Shown: positions 33,142-41,479, numbered from the stretch's first letter. The stretch is 64,000 nucleotides of DNA from Streptomyces olivochromogenes (GCF_021538895.1 NZ_JADDRL010000008.1:82936-146935); one strand, 5' to 3'. Numbers and translations: made by a program. The notes: generated by a model from the letters alone, not told the origin.

Positions 33142-33497
33142 GCCGCCCGCAGGGCATCCCGCACGGCGGCCAGCGCCGCACCCTCGTCCAGCCCCAGCCG
33201 CCGCACCCGCTCCGCGTAGGCCTGCGCGGCCGACGCCGCCTCCCGCTCCGCGGCCGAGCCGGCGGCCGCCACGAACGTTCCGTTGCGCCCCCGCGTCTCG
33301 ATCACCCCGTCCGTCTCCAGCGCCCGGTACGCCTTGGCCACCGTGTTCACGGCGAGCCCCAGCGACTCGGCGAGCCCCCGCACGGTCGGCAGGCGGTACC
33401 CCACCGGCAGCACTCCTGCCCTGGCCTGCTCGGAAATCTGCGCCCGCACCTGCTCGTACGGCGGCACGCTCTCGTCGATGTGGATCTTCAAGGTCAC
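33126..33497 (-). CDS. Small GntR family regulator (YtrA-like)
   Basis: 123-aa transcription factor with winged helix (residues 10-75: PPYEQVRAQISEQARAGVLP, LPTVRGLAESLGLAVNTVAK) and a short C-terminal helical tail (80-123), the YtrA architecture. GTG 33497 has GGAGAA seven bases upstream; the longest frame to 33539 is unnecessary. YtrA members usually control nearby ABC transporters, but none is adjacent; the neighbours are a divergent GNAT gene and the convergent DUF72 gene. Confidence 0.9.
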   Translation of the reverse strand: MTLKIHIDESVPPYEQVRAQISEQARAGVLPVGYRLPTVRGLAESLGLAVNTVAKAYRALETDGVIETRGRNGTFVAAAGSAAEREAASAAQAYAERVRRLGLDEGAALAAVRDALRAAYGEG

Positions 33498-33568
33498 GGC
33501 CCGATTCTCCCGTATCCGCCGGAAAATGGGAGGCAGCACTGCACGGGTCCCGCATACCGTGCGACCCC

Positions 33569-34498
33569 ATGACAGTCATCGTGCGCGACCTGCGTCCAGG
33601 TCACCGAGCCGACGCCGAGGGCTTCGCCCGGGTCCGGCAGCTCGCACTCCCCTACTTCCTGATGACCGCCGACTCCGTCGCCTACGACCTCGCCCACGCC
33701 CATCCCGACGCCCACTTCCGGCCCCTCGTGGCGGAGGAGGACGGCGAGATCATCGCCACCGCCCAGGTCGGCATCGCCCACGACAGTCCGCGGCCCGGCC
33801 AGGGCTACCTGAACGTGTACACGACGCCGGAGCGGACGGGCCGCGGCGCCGGCGCCCTGCTGGTGCGCGCAGCCGAGGAGCATCTGGCCGCGCACGGGGC
33901 GACGAAGCTGTTCGCGTGGGTCCTGGACGAGCCCGGCAACCGCGCCTTCGCCGAGCGCCGCGGCTACCGCGCGAGCCGCTCCGCGCACTTCCTCCGCCTG
34001 GACCTCGCGAACGGCGCCCTGCCCCCGCGCGCGCAGCTCCCGCCGGGTGTCGAGCTGCGGACCGGCGCCGACTTCGCCGACGATCCGCGCCCCCTGTTCG
34101 AGCTGGACGCGGAGGCGATGCGCGACGAACCGAGCGACATCAGCTACGAGTTCACGGACTATCAGGCCTGGCTCGACGAGGGCTGGGACCATCCGCTGAC
34201 CAGTCAGGATCTGACGTCGGTCGCGGTGGCCGAGGGCCGTCCCGTCGCCTTCAGCGTGGCCCGCACGGACGGCGGCACCCGCTACGGCACCGTGATGACG
34301 GGCACCGCCCGCGCCTTCCGCGGCCGCGGCCTGGCCAAGCTCGCCAAGAACGACTCCCTGCACCGGGCGCGCGCGGCCGGGTACACGGAAGGGTTCACGG
34401 GCAACGACAGCGGCAACGGGCCGATGCTCGCGATCAACAAGTGGTTCGGTTACGACGTGTGCGCGACGGAGGTGCGGTATGTCCGCGAACTCGGCTGA
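33569..34498 (+). CDS. GNAT family N-acetyltransferase (tandem GNAT domains)
   Basis: 309 aa. Domain 1 (residues 1-150): LNVYTTPERTGRGAGALLVRA is the acetyl-CoA loop. Domain 2 (160-309): FSVARTDGGTRYGTVMTGTA, RAFRGRGLAKLAKNDSLHRA and NGPMLAINKWFGYDVCATEV. This double-GNAT layout resembles mycothiol synthase-like and aminoglycoside-type acetyltransferases, but the substrate is unknown. ATG 33569 chosen. It overlaps the next gene (DUF402) by 20 bp, so both should be translated from one message. Confidence 0.93.
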   Translation: MTVIVRDLRPGHRADAEGFARVRQLALPYFLMTADSVAYDLAHAHPDAHFRPLVAEEDGEIIATAQVGIAHDSPRPGQGYLNVYTTPERTGRGAGALLVRAAEEHLAAHGATKLFAWVLDEPGNRAFAERRGYRASRSAHFLRLDLANGALPPRAQLPPGVELRTGADFADDPRPLFELDAEAMRDEPSDISYEFTDYQAWLDEGWDHPLTSQDLTSVAVAEGRPVAFSVARTDGGTRYGTVMTGTARAFRGRGLAKLAKNDSLHRARAAGYTEGFTGNDSGNGPMLAINKWFGYDVCATEVRYVRELG

Positions 34499-34979
34499 GC
34501 GGGCGGCTCCCGTGGAGGTCGTCCTGGTCAAGGGCGGCCGTACGAAGATCCGTTACGCGGCGCAGCTGCTCGGCGACGACGGCGTGCGGGTCTCGGTACG
34601 GGCGCCGTGGGCGGGCGCGGGCGTCCGCGACTTCGGCTTCGTCCGCTTCGAGCCCGGTGACGTGTTCACCGAGCACTACTGGCGGGACCGCTGGTACTCC
34701 GTGAAGGAGGTGCGCGCGGCCGACGGGGTCCTCAAGGGCTGGTACTGCGACATCACCCGCCCGGCCACCCTCTTTGGCGCGGAGCTCGTCGTCGAGGACC
34801 TGGACCTGGACCTGTGGCGCTCCGCCGACGGCACGGACGTACGGCGCCTGGACGAGGACGAGTTCGCCGAGAGCGGGCTGGCGGAGCGGGACCCCCGGGC
34901 CGCGGCCGCCGCGCTGGCCGCGCTCGACGAGTTGGAGGCCCTGGCCCGGGCGGACGGTTTCGGGGCCCTGCTGCCCTGA
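34479..34979 (+). CDS. DUF402 family protein (nucleotide phosphatase/RNase-like fold)
   Basis: 166 aa. The DUF402 core is present: DVFTEHYWRDRWYSVKEVRA, GVLKGWYCDITRPATLFGAE, then VVEDLDLDLWRSADGTDVRR LDEDEFAESG with acidic metal-binding residues. Family members hydrolyse nucleoside di/triphosphates or act on RNA in other bacteria. ATG 34479 lies within the GNAT gene end with GGAGG upstream. It ends with an Ala-rich tail. Confidence 0.9.
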   Translation: MSANSAERAAPVEVVLVKGGRTKIRYAAQLLGDDGVRVSVRAPWAGAGVRDFGFVRFEPGDVFTEHYWRDRWYSVKEVRAADGVLKGWYCDITRPATLFGAELVVEDLDLDLWRSADGTDVRRLDEDEFAESGLAERDPRAAAAALAALDELEALARADGFGALLP

Positions 34980-34991
34980 GCGGCTCGCGCC

Positions 34992-35009
34992 GAGCGGTTC
35001 CCGCCGCTC
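34992..35009. terminator. Hairpin between convergent DUF402 and methyltransferase genes
   Basis: GAGCGG-TTCCCG-CCGCTC, six-base stem with a six-base loop, in the 40-bp gap between the two stop codons. No T-run; a modest bidirectional terminator. Confidence 0.45.
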
Positions 35010-35019
35010 AGGGCGGGTC

Positions 35020-35637
35020 TCACCCCGTCGTCACCAGCACCGCGTACCGCTCGTCCGCCACGTCCTTGCCCCACAGCCGCGCGTCGCCGGACAGCCGCTC
35101 CACGCGCGCGTGGACGCCGAGCGGCTCCAGGAGGGCGACTAGCCGGTCGGCGGGTATGCCGACCGGGCTGACCGTCCCCCACACGCCCTCGACCAGCACG
35201 AGCCGCCCTCCCGGCCGCAACAGTCCTCGCCAGTGGCGCAGGACGCGGGCGGGGTCGGGCAGCGTCCACAGCACGTGCCGTACCAGGACGACGTCGTAGC
35301 GCTGCTCCCCCACCGGAGGTGCCGTCGCGTCGCCGACGAGGAACGCCGCGTCACGGCCGGCGAGCTTGGCGCGGGCCCGTTCCACCATGGCCGGGGACAG
35401 GTCGACTCCGGTGACCCGGTGTCCACGCTCGGCCGCGAGGAGCGACAGACTGCCGGTGCCGCAGCCGAGGTCGAGGACGTCGGCGGGGCGCGTCGGCAGC
35501 CATTCCTCCAGCCTGGCCGCCCAGGCGGCACGCACCTCGGGGTCGCGCAGTCCGTGGTCCGGCTCGTCGTCGAAGGCGACGGCCTCGGCGTCCCAGTCGA
35601 CACCCACCGCGCTCGTGCGATCACTCTCGTTCGTCAT
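35020..35637 (-). CDS. Class I SAM-dependent methyltransferase
   Basis: 205 aa. Motif I VLDLGCGTGSLSLLAAERG binds SAM; motif II VTGVDLSPAMVERARAKL; YDVVLVRHVLWTLPDPARVL and LLRPGGRLVLVEGVW complete the Methyltransf_11/25 fold. Substrate unknown. ATG 35637 chosen; the longest frame (to 36087) covers a gene on the other strand and is not real. It is divergent from the small gene at 35776. Confidence 0.93.
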   Translation of the reverse strand: MTNESDRTSAVGVDWDAEAVAFDDEPDHGLRDPEVRAAWAARLEEWLPTRPADVLDLGCGTGSLSLLAAERGHRVTGVDLSPAMVERARAKLAGRDAAFLVGDATAPPVGEQRYDVVLVRHVLWTLPDPARVLRHWRGLLRPGGRLVLVEGVWGTVSPVGIPADRLVALLEPLGVHARVERLSGDARLWGKDVADERYAVLVTTG

Positions 35638-35775
35638 GGTCCCCAGAGTGACACCCACCACTGACAGTCGATTCGTGACTGCGACCACAGACAGACCCGC
35701 ACCGATGAGGAACTCTCCCGGAAAGGGTCTACCCCGTGACATCACGGAGCCCGGTAGACACCGAAGGAGGCAGCC

Positions 35776-35913
35776 ATGCGCCGCGTCACCGTGCACAAGC
35801 CCCTGAAGAGGACCGACACCGGCCGCCGCATCCGCGAGGATTCCGACGACCGCCCCACGGCCCGCCCCGAGGTGCGCAAGGACATAGCCCGCACCTGGTG
35901 GCCGGACGGCTGA
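35776..35913 (+). CDS. Small basic protein, 45 aa, strong ribosome site
   Basis: ATG 35776 is preceded by CGAAGGAGGCAGCC, one of the best Shine-Dalgarno sequences in the window. The product starts MRRVTVHKPLKRTDTGRRI and ends VRKDIARTWWPDG. It is rich in Arg, Lys and Asp and has a striking Trp-Trp near the C-terminus. I do not recognise it. It could be a small DNA- or RNA-binding protein or a regulatory peptide. Neighbours: divergent methyltransferase 138 bp upstream and a convergent unknown gene 12 bp downstream. Confidence 0.7.
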   Translation: MRRVTVHKPLKRTDTGRRIREDSDDRPTARPEVRKDIARTWWPDG

Positions 35914-35924
35914 GGGACGCGCGC

Positions 35925-36668
35925 CTAGAGCTCGGCATCCCAGCGCGCCCGCAGTGACGCCCCGCCCGCGAGGCTGTCGTCGAGGAACACCGACAACTCG
36001 TGCAGGGCGTCCAGGGCACGCTCGAGGTTGGGGCCCCGGTGGCCGTTGGCGATGGCGAGGTGGAACCAGATGAGGGGGTCTGCCCACACCCTGCGGTCCG
36101 GCTCCGCGAGAAGGTCGCAGAATTCCCGGTAGCTCCGCAGTCGCCCCTCGGGTTCGAGGAGAACGTCGGTGCCGATGCTGGACTGTGTCGCGTAGTAGAC
36201 CTCACAGGCGGCGAAAGCCACGTGGACCTTCAGTATCAGCGCGGCCAGTCTCGTGTCGTCCTTGCCCGGCAGGCTCAGAAACGGTATGTCGTGCCGGGCG
36301 CGGGTCATTTGGGCGAACAGACAGGCGGTCATCCACACGCTGGAGACCAGCGCGATACCCGCCCCCGCGAACCAGGCGGCGCTCTTGCCGTCGATCTCCC
36401 GCGGTTCGCCGAGGACCTGCGCGGGCCGGTAGCAGCCATGCCGCTCGACGGAGGTGGCGAAGAGGGAGAGCCGGTGGTGCACTTCAGCGGTGTGCCACCT
36501 GAGGGGGTTGAGGTACGACGTGTTCTGGGTCTCGCGTTGAACCCGCTTGCCGTCCCGCCGTTGCTGCCGGCTGGTCAGCCACGCGAGCCCCATCGAGATG
36601 ATGCCTGAGGTCAACGCCGAGACCAGCGCTACCAAGAGGGTGTCCACGCAGACAAGGGTGGCAGACAT
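35925..36668 (-). CDS. Hypothetical membrane protein, 247 aa
   Basis: From ATG 36668: one N-terminal membrane helix (LLVALVSALTSGIISMGLAW), then a soluble alpha-helical region. Seen: NTSYLNPLRWHTAEVHHRLS, a possible second helix AGIALVSSVWMTACLFAQMT, and RALDALHELSVFLDDSL. The base composition looks somewhat less GC-rich than its neighbours and I know no family, both of which hint at a more recently acquired gene. An ATG at 36695 would extend it nine residues; neither has a strong ribosome site. Confidence 0.7.
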   Translation of the reverse strand: MSATLVCVDTLLVALVSALTSGIISMGLAWLTSRQQRRDGKRVQRETQNTSYLNPLRWHTAEVHHRLSLFATSVERHGCYRPAQVLGEPREIDGKSAAWFAGAGIALVSSVWMTACLFAQMTRARHDIPFLSLPGKDDTRLAALILKVHVAFAACEVYYATQSSIGTDVLLEPEGRLRSYREFCDLLAEPDRRVWADPLIWFHLAIANGHRGPNLERALDALHELSVFLDDSLAGGASLRARWDAEL

Positions 36669-36690
36669 CCTGAGCGGCACGGTTGATGAA

Positions 36691-36729
36691 GTCAAAGGCC
36701 CCGTACCCGGCTGGTGCGGGGCCTTTGAC
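36691..36729. terminator. Strong hairpin terminator
   Basis: Perfect 13-bp arms GTCAAAGGCCCCG (36691-36703) and CGGGGCCTTTGAC (36717-36729) with a 13-base loop. It ends the minus-strand beta-propeller gene (stop at 36744). It overlaps the 5' end region of the next minus-strand gene and so insulates the two. Confidence 0.85.
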
Positions 36730-36743
36730 GTGGCTCGGGGTGG

Positions 36744-38081
36744 CTACTTGGTGATCGTCACCGTCGTCCGGGTCGTCGCGGACGTGCGCCGACCGTCGCC
36801 CTTGTACGTGGCGGTGTAGGTGAAGTCACCCGTCTCGCGCGGGCGTTCCGTGAACGTGAACTCGCCCGTCGCCGTGGAGACGGGGAACGTGCCGACCGGA
36901 GTTCCGGTCGGGTGTTGCGCGTCCGTGCGGCTCACGTCGACCGTGGTGCCCGCCGGGAAGGGTTCCTCCGCCGACAACCGGCCGGTGATGGTCAGGTCCT
37001 TGCCCCTGCGGGAGGCCGCGGGGGCCTGGAGACTGAGGGTGGTGTCCAACTTGCCTGCGTCCGGGAGGACGTGGAGCGTGGGGGCGCTGCCGTAGGACTG
37101 GCCCGTGATCGCGAACAGGCGGTTCTCGTCCGGGGCCCAGGCGAGGCCGTCGCGCTGGAGGTCGTTCACGGCGTACTCGTGCAGCGACGGCCAGGTGGTA
37201 CCCGGGCGGTAGGTCTTCACGAAGTCGCCGGCCGCGCCCGTCGCCACCGTTCCGTCGGTCGCCACGGCCACCGCGTTGGGGAACTGCCAGCTCGAATAGG
37301 AGCCGTTCGACGACAGGTCCGACAGGCGGACGATCTGGTGGTCGTAGGGGTTGTTCGCCGCTACGACGATGTTCTGGCCGTCCGCCGTCACCGCGAAGTC
37401 GTTGAGGTACGAGACGGACGGCGACGAGATGAAGGAGCGCTCGGTGCGCTTCTGCAGGCCACCGGCCGCCGTGTCGTAGACCGCCAGGCCGGCCGGGCTG
37501 ACGCCCTCCTCGCCCGCCACCAAGACGTTCGGGTCGGCGGGGGACGAAGCCAGGGACGGGGCGTAGTACCAGTACCGGCCGCTCGGCACGAGCGTCGCCG
37601 CCGGGTCCGCGGAGGCCACGTCGAGCGCGCCGATGCCGCCGTTGCCGGCGACCGTGTAGCCGAACCACAGCTTGCCTCCCGCCATCGCCAGGCTCTGGGG
37701 CGAGGTGTCCGCGCCGGTCGGGTAGCGCTTGGTCTCGGTAAGGGTGGCGGTGTCGATCTCGGCGATCGCCCCGGCCGTCGACAGGGCCACGTACAGCTTG
37801 CTGGAATCCGCCGAGAGCACGAGGCCCGATGCCCCCTCCTCGGCGGTGATCTGCTGGACGACCGTGCCCGCGTAGTCGGTGACGACGATGCTGCCGCCGG
37901 TCGGGTCGCTGACGAACACCCGGTCGTGCACTCCGCCGACAACGATGTCCCGGAACGAGGTGCTGGGCAGCGCCACGCCGGCCTCCTCGGCCGCGGCCGT
38001 CGTCGCACCCGCCCAGATCAGGGGCAGTGAGCCGACCAGTGCCGCTGCCACCGCGACGGCGGTGCGCTTGTGGATACGCAA
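36744..38081 (-). CDS. Secreted YncE-like beta-propeller protein with Ig-like C-domain
   Basis: 445 aa from TTG 38081 (AGGAGG upstream at 10-base spacing). Signal peptide: RTAVAVAAALVGSLPLIWAG, cleavage near AAA-EEAG. Residues about 45-340 form repeated propeller blades (VFVSDPTGGSIVVTDYAGTV, LYVALSTAGAIAEIDTATL, NIVVAANNPYDHQIVRLS). Residues 350-445 are a bacterial Ig-like domain (LTITGRLSAEEPFPAGTTVD, FTYTATYKGDGRRTSATTR). Likely a cell-surface or secreted binding protein. The longest frame begins with an ATG at 38153, but its start would lack the signal peptide position, so TTG is chosen. Confidence 0.85.
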   Translation of the reverse strand: MRIHKRTAVAVAAALVGSLPLIWAGATTAAAEEAGVALPSTSFRDIVVGGVHDRVFVSDPTGGSIVVTDYAGTVVQQITAEEGASGLVLSADSSKLYVALSTAGAIAEIDTATLTETKRYPTGADTSPQSLAMAGGKLWFGYTVAGNGGIGALDVASADPAATLVPSGRYWYYAPSLASSPADPNVLVAGEEGVSPAGLAVYDTAAGGLQKRTERSFISSPSVSYLNDFAVTADGQNIVVAANNPYDHQIVRLSDLSSNGSYSSWQFPNAVAVATDGTVATGAAGDFVKTYRPGTTWPSLHEYAVNDLQRDGLAWAPDENRLFAITGQSYGSAPTLHVLPDAGKLDTTLSLQAPAASRRGKDLTITGRLSAEEPFPAGTTVDVSRTDAQHPTGTPVGTFPVSTATGEFTFTERPRETGDFTYTATYKGDGRRTSATTRTTVTITK

Positions 38082-38232
38082 GTGAACGAAACCTCCTCGG
38101 AGTTGGGGCGGCCAATTCGACCTCCCGTTCGAAGAGCGCAGGGAGGTGGACATGTGTCACTGGGACTCGCCGGGCCGCGGCCACCACATCAATCGGCTGG
38201 CCAGGACGCCTCGTCGCCCGCACGATGGGCCG

Positions 38233-38706
38233 ATGGACCGGTTGCGGCACAGCGCTTGGCAGTACGTGGCGGAGGCACTCCCCACCGAGGAGCTCCCGAT
38301 GCTCGCAGCCCATGCGCTCGTCGACGGGCGTGATTCCCCCGCCCTGCGCGCACTGGCCGGCCTGCCGCGCCGGAGCGACGAGGCCGAGATCCGTGACCTG
38401 TACGTCCGAGCCCTGCGGGAACTCGGCGTCCCCCTTCCCGACGAGGAGACGGCCGGCCGATGCCTCCTCGTGAGCCTCGCGTTCGGTCTCGCGAACGGTG
38501 AACTCGGCCCCAAGGACGTGGCCGTCCGCTTGTCGATGACGGTCGCGGCCCGCACCGAGGAGGAGACACGGTTCCTGTCCGTCACGGCGGCCTACAGCGA
38601 ATGGATCGCCCCCGACGAGCTCCCGGGATGGGAGAACGATCTGAGAACCGCGGCCCACGCATTGACCACCGCCACCGACCTCCCTCTTTCCTCAGTGGCC
38701 CGTTAG
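38233..38706 (+). CDS. Hypothetical protein, 157 aa
   Basis: MDRLRHSAWQYVAEALPTEE begins an acidic, helix-rich soluble protein with no recognised motif. Middle: ALRALAGLPRRSDEAEIRDL, CLLVSLAFGLANGELGPKDV. Composition and codon use match the neighbours. ATG 38233 (GATGGGCCG upstream) is preferred over an ATG at 38146. It lies divergently next to the beta-propeller gene and 149 bp before the LPMO gene. Immunity-like small proteins can look like this, but no partner toxin is present. Confidence 0.65.
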   Translation: MDRLRHSAWQYVAEALPTEELPMLAAHALVDGRDSPALRALAGLPRRSDEAEIRDLYVRALRELGVPLPDEETAGRCLLVSLAFGLANGELGPKDVAVRLSMTVAARTEEETRFLSVTAAYSEWIAPDELPGWENDLRTAAHALTTATDLPLSSVAR

Positions 38707-38855
38707 CCCTGTCTTAACGGCACCATAAGGATCTCCATCGCCCGCCCTCAGCAGGCGATTTCGCGGTTTTCACGGGCTAGTTTCTGATCGCCCCCCACGG
38801 GATTCAGCCCCACGGGCCCGGCCCGTTCCAGAGGATCGTTTCGAGGAGTTCCCCC

Positions 38856-39872
38856 ATGCCCGCACGCCGCAAGGCCGCCGCCGTACTCGGTCTGGCGCCG
38901 CTCGCCCTGGTCGCGCTCGCCGCCGCACCCGCCTCGGCGCACGGCTCGATGGGGGATCCGGTCAGCCGGGTGGCCCAGTGTTACGCGGAGGGGCCGGAGA
39001 GCCCGAAGTCGGCCGCCTGCGCGGCGGCGGTCGCGGCCGGTGGCACGCAGGCGCTCTACGGCTGGAACGGCATCCGTATCGGCGACGCCGCCGGGCGGCA
39101 CCAGAAGCTGATCCCGGACGGCAAGCTGTGCAGCGCGAACAACGCGGAGTTCAAGGGCCTCGACCTGGCCCGCGCCGACTGGCCCGCGACCGGCGTGCGC
39201 AAGGGCTCGTACAGCTTCAAGTACCGCGTGACCGCCCCGCACAAGGGCACCTTCAAGGTCTACATCACCAAGCCGGGCTACAACCCGTCGCGGCCGCTCG
39301 CCTGGGCCGACCTGGACCTGGCGCACCCCGTCGCGACGGCCACCGACCCGGTCGCCTCGGGCGGCTTCTACACCTTCTCCGGCACCCTGCCGCAGCGCTC
39401 GGGCAAGCAGCTGCTGTATGCGATCTGGCAGCGTTCGGACAGCCCGGAGGCGTTCTACTCCTGCTCCGACGTCGCCTTCGGCGGGCGTGGGAGTGGGGGC
39501 ACGAGCGGAAGCGGGAACGGGAGCGGTGGGGCCTCGCCCGCGCCCACCGCCTCCGCGCCCTCCGACCGGCAGATCGAGGACGGTGCCGACAAGTCGACGA
39601 TCGAGCACCACGGGCACGGGGACAACGACGCGAGTACGTCGGCCGAACCGACGGCGGCCGGGGCCGGGGCCGGAACCGGGGGCGAGGGCGAGGGGACCCC
39701 GGCGAACGAGCCGAAGGCGGCGGGTGCCACCGAGAGCCTCGCCGAGACCGGTGGCGACGACCGCACCCCGTTCATCGCGGTCGGCGGCGCCGCCGCGCTG
39801 GCGCTGGGTTCGGCGGCGCTGTTCCTGTCGGTGCGCCGGCGGGCGGCGAGCGGCGGCCGGCACGGCCGCTGA
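38856..39872 (+). CDS. lpmP: Sortase-anchored lytic polysaccharide monooxygenase (AA10)
   Basis: 338-aa secreted copper enzyme. Signal peptide 1-28 ends APASA, exposing the N-terminal H29 (HGSMGDPVSRVAQC), the first half of the copper histidine brace; the second His is in WADLDLAHPVATATD. Disulfide cysteines lie in AQCYAEG, SAACAAA and FYSCSDVAFGG. A Ser/Gly/Thr-rich wall-spanning region (210-294) leads to LAETG at 295-299, a hydrophobic helix and basic tail: a class E sortase signal. The gene resembles S. coelicolor lpmP (SCO1734 by memory), linked to cell-wall remodelling. ATG 38856 has GAGGAG upstream. Confidence 0.9.
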   Translation: MPARRKAAAVLGLAPLALVALAAAPASAHGSMGDPVSRVAQCYAEGPESPKSAACAAAVAAGGTQALYGWNGIRIGDAAGRHQKLIPDGKLCSANNAEFKGLDLARADWPATGVRKGSYSFKYRVTAPHKGTFKVYITKPGYNPSRPLAWADLDLAHPVATATDPVASGGFYTFSGTLPQRSGKQLLYAIWQRSDSPEAFYSCSDVAFGGRGSGGTSGSGNGSGGASPAPTASAPSDRQIEDGADKSTIEHHGHGDNDASTSAEPTAAGAGAGTGGEGEGTPANEPKAAGATESLAETGGDDRTPFIAVGGAAALALGSAALFLSVRRRAASGGRHGR

Positions 39873-39883
39873 CACAAGGAACT

Positions 39884-39922
39884 CCGGGGCCTGACCGGCG
39901 GCTCAGGCCGGACAGGCCCCGG
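39884..39922. terminator. Bidirectional terminator between LPMO and lipase genes
   Basis: Arms CCGGGGCCTG (39884-39893) and CAGGCCCCGG (39913-39922) are perfectly paired, and an inner CCGG/CCGG extends the stem after one A-A mismatch. It sits in the short gap between convergent stop codons. Confidence 0.75.
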
Positions 39923-39928
39923 CGAACA

Positions 39929-40795
39929 TCAGCTGAACGCCGACGCGCAGGTGGTGGCGGTGGCGCGGCCCGGGTCGAGGGCGTTGGCCACCTCGTGGAA
40001 GGCGATGCGGTCGAAGAGACCGATCGCCACGTGCTCGGAGAGGTCGAGCGGGCACAGGTCCTGGAGCAGGACGTTGTGCACGTCGGAGCCGCTCAGGTAC
40101 TGGCTGCGCCACGGCGTGGCCACCTCGTCGTACTTGGTGGCGATGACCGTGTAGTGCACTCCGGGGACGGTGTCGCCGCCCGCGTTGAGCTTGGTGAGGA
40201 AGTCGGAGCCGGCGATCTGGTCGGCGAGGCCGGGGGTGGTGGCCTTGATCAGGTCTTCGGCGCCGGGGAAGTACGGCAGCAGGTTGGTGAGACCGTTCAG
40301 GTCGGTGCCGTGGTTGTCGGGCGCGAGGCCGACGAGGGCGTTCACCTTGGCGGCTCCGCCCAGGAACCTCAGGTAGTAGCGGGGCATCATGCCGCCCTGG
40401 GAGTGGCCGACGAGGTCGGCCTTGGCGGCGCCGGTGGCGGAGAGCACTCGGTCGACATAGTCGGCGAGTTGCTGTGCCGACTTGTCGATGGGGCCGAGGC
40501 CGTAGAAGAGCGGGACGCCGGGCAGCTGTCCGTAGTCGAGGGAGAAGACGCAGTACCCGCGGTCCTTCAGGTACGGCGCGAGGGACAGCCAGTTGTCGAT
40601 GGAGTTGCCCAGCGTGCCGTGGACCAGCACGACGGGGCGGGGGTGGGTCGCGGACGGCTTGCAGGAGTAGTCGTTCCACCCGCTGCTGGGGGCGGAGGCG
40701 ACGGCGGCGGTGGCGGTGGCGGCGGGGACGGTGGCGACGGCGGCGGTCAGCAGCAGCGCGGCGAGGGGTCTGAGCACTCGCTTCCAGGGCAGCAT
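39929..40795 (-). CDS. Secreted triacylglycerol lipase (alpha/beta hydrolase)
   Basis: 288 aa. Signal peptide 1-31 (RPLAALLLTAAVATVPAATA). Oxyanion region VVLVHGTLGNSIDNW; nucleophile S132 in LVGHSQGGMMPRYYLRF; Asp in ATKYDEVATPW and His in LSEHVAIGLFDR complete the triad. Two cysteine pairs are likely (YSCKPS with YCVFSL; DLCPLD with TTCASA). It matches the lipase class 2 family of secreted actinobacterial lipases. ATG 40795 has AAGGAGATCAC upstream. The promoter region (40796-40967) is shared with nothing else. Confidence 0.93.
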   Translation of the reverse strand: MLPWKRVLRPLAALLLTAAVATVPAATATAAVASAPSSGWNDYSCKPSATHPRPVVLVHGTLGNSIDNWLSLAPYLKDRGYCVFSLDYGQLPGVPLFYGLGPIDKSAQQLADYVDRVLSATGAAKADLVGHSQGGMMPRYYLRFLGGAAKVNALVGLAPDNHGTDLNGLTNLLPYFPGAEDLIKATTPGLADQIAGSDFLTKLNAGGDTVPGVHYTVIATKYDEVATPWRSQYLSGSDVHNVLLQDLCPLDLSEHVAIGLFDRIAFHEVANALDPGRATATTCASAFS

Positions 40796-40967
40796 CGTGT
40801 GATCTCCTTGCGGCTCAGGGGAGGTGCGACGGCCTTACGCCCTGTGATCCGGATCACGAGGATGCTGTTCACTCGTCAAGTTACGGGCGAGTAGCAGGAC
40901 TGTGAAGTTACGCGTCAGTAAAAACTTCCAGTGATAACCAGCGACCTGCTCGACTCCTGATGGACCA

Positions 40968-41414
40968 TCACCAGGCGGGCCTGATGGGACCATAGGGGGC
41001 GATACGGGCCAAGCTGCCGCGCAACGCCCGTACTTCACCCTCGCCCAGCAGTGCGACCCACTCCCCCACGGCCGCCGCGGCCGCCTCCTCCGCCGCACGG
41101 GTGCAGGCCCACCCGCGTTCGGTGAGCACGACGAGCCGGGCCCGCGCGTCCTGCGGATGCGGCTGCCGCTCGGCGTACCCCTTGCGCACGATCTCGTCGA
41201 CGAGCTGACTCGCGGCCTGTTTGGTGACCCCGAGATGCGCGGCCAACTCGGTCACCGTGGCGCCGCCCGGGGCCAGGCGCGCGAAGGCGAAGCCGTGCGC
41301 CGGCCGCAGGCCCTCGAAGCCGCGGGCGACGACGCCGTCATGGATGCGCTGGGTGAGGTCGCCCGCGACGGCGAGCAGCGCGGCGGACAGGGCCATGGCT
41401 TCGGAGTTCTGCAC
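40968..41414 (-). CDS. MarR family transcriptional regulator
   Basis: 148 aa from GTG 41414. Winged helix: TVTELAAHLGVTKQAASQLV and EIVRKGYAERQPHPQDARAR LVVLTERG. It is divergent from a cupin gene. The 85-bp gap holds an array of alternating CTTGAC/GTCAAG half sites, exactly what a dimeric MarR protein would bind. So it probably represses both itself and the cupin gene. The ligand is unknown. Confidence 0.93.
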   Translation of the reverse strand: MQNSEAMALSAALLAVAGDLTQRIHDGVVARGFEGLRPAHGFAFARLAPGGATVTELAAHLGVTKQAASQLVDEIVRKGYAERQPHPQDARARLVVLTERGWACTRAAEEAAAAAVGEWVALLGEGEVRALRGSLARIAPYGPIRPAW

Positions 41415-41431
41415 GGATGCATTGAAACACC

Positions 41432-41479
41432 CTTGACGTGGTGGTCAAGCTGCTTGACCATGTAGTCAAGCAGCTTGAC
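41432..41479. promoter_or_regulatory. MarR operator array between marR-like and cupin genes
   Basis: Half sites alternate: CTTGAC (41432), GTCAAG (41444), CTTGAC (41453), GTCAAG (41465), CTTGAC (41474). The two full palindromes are TGGTCAAGC-T-GCTTGACCA (41442-41460) and GTCAAGC-A-GCTTGAC (41465-41479), spaced exactly 21 bp, two helical turns. The array covers both divergent promoters. Confidence 0.8.
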
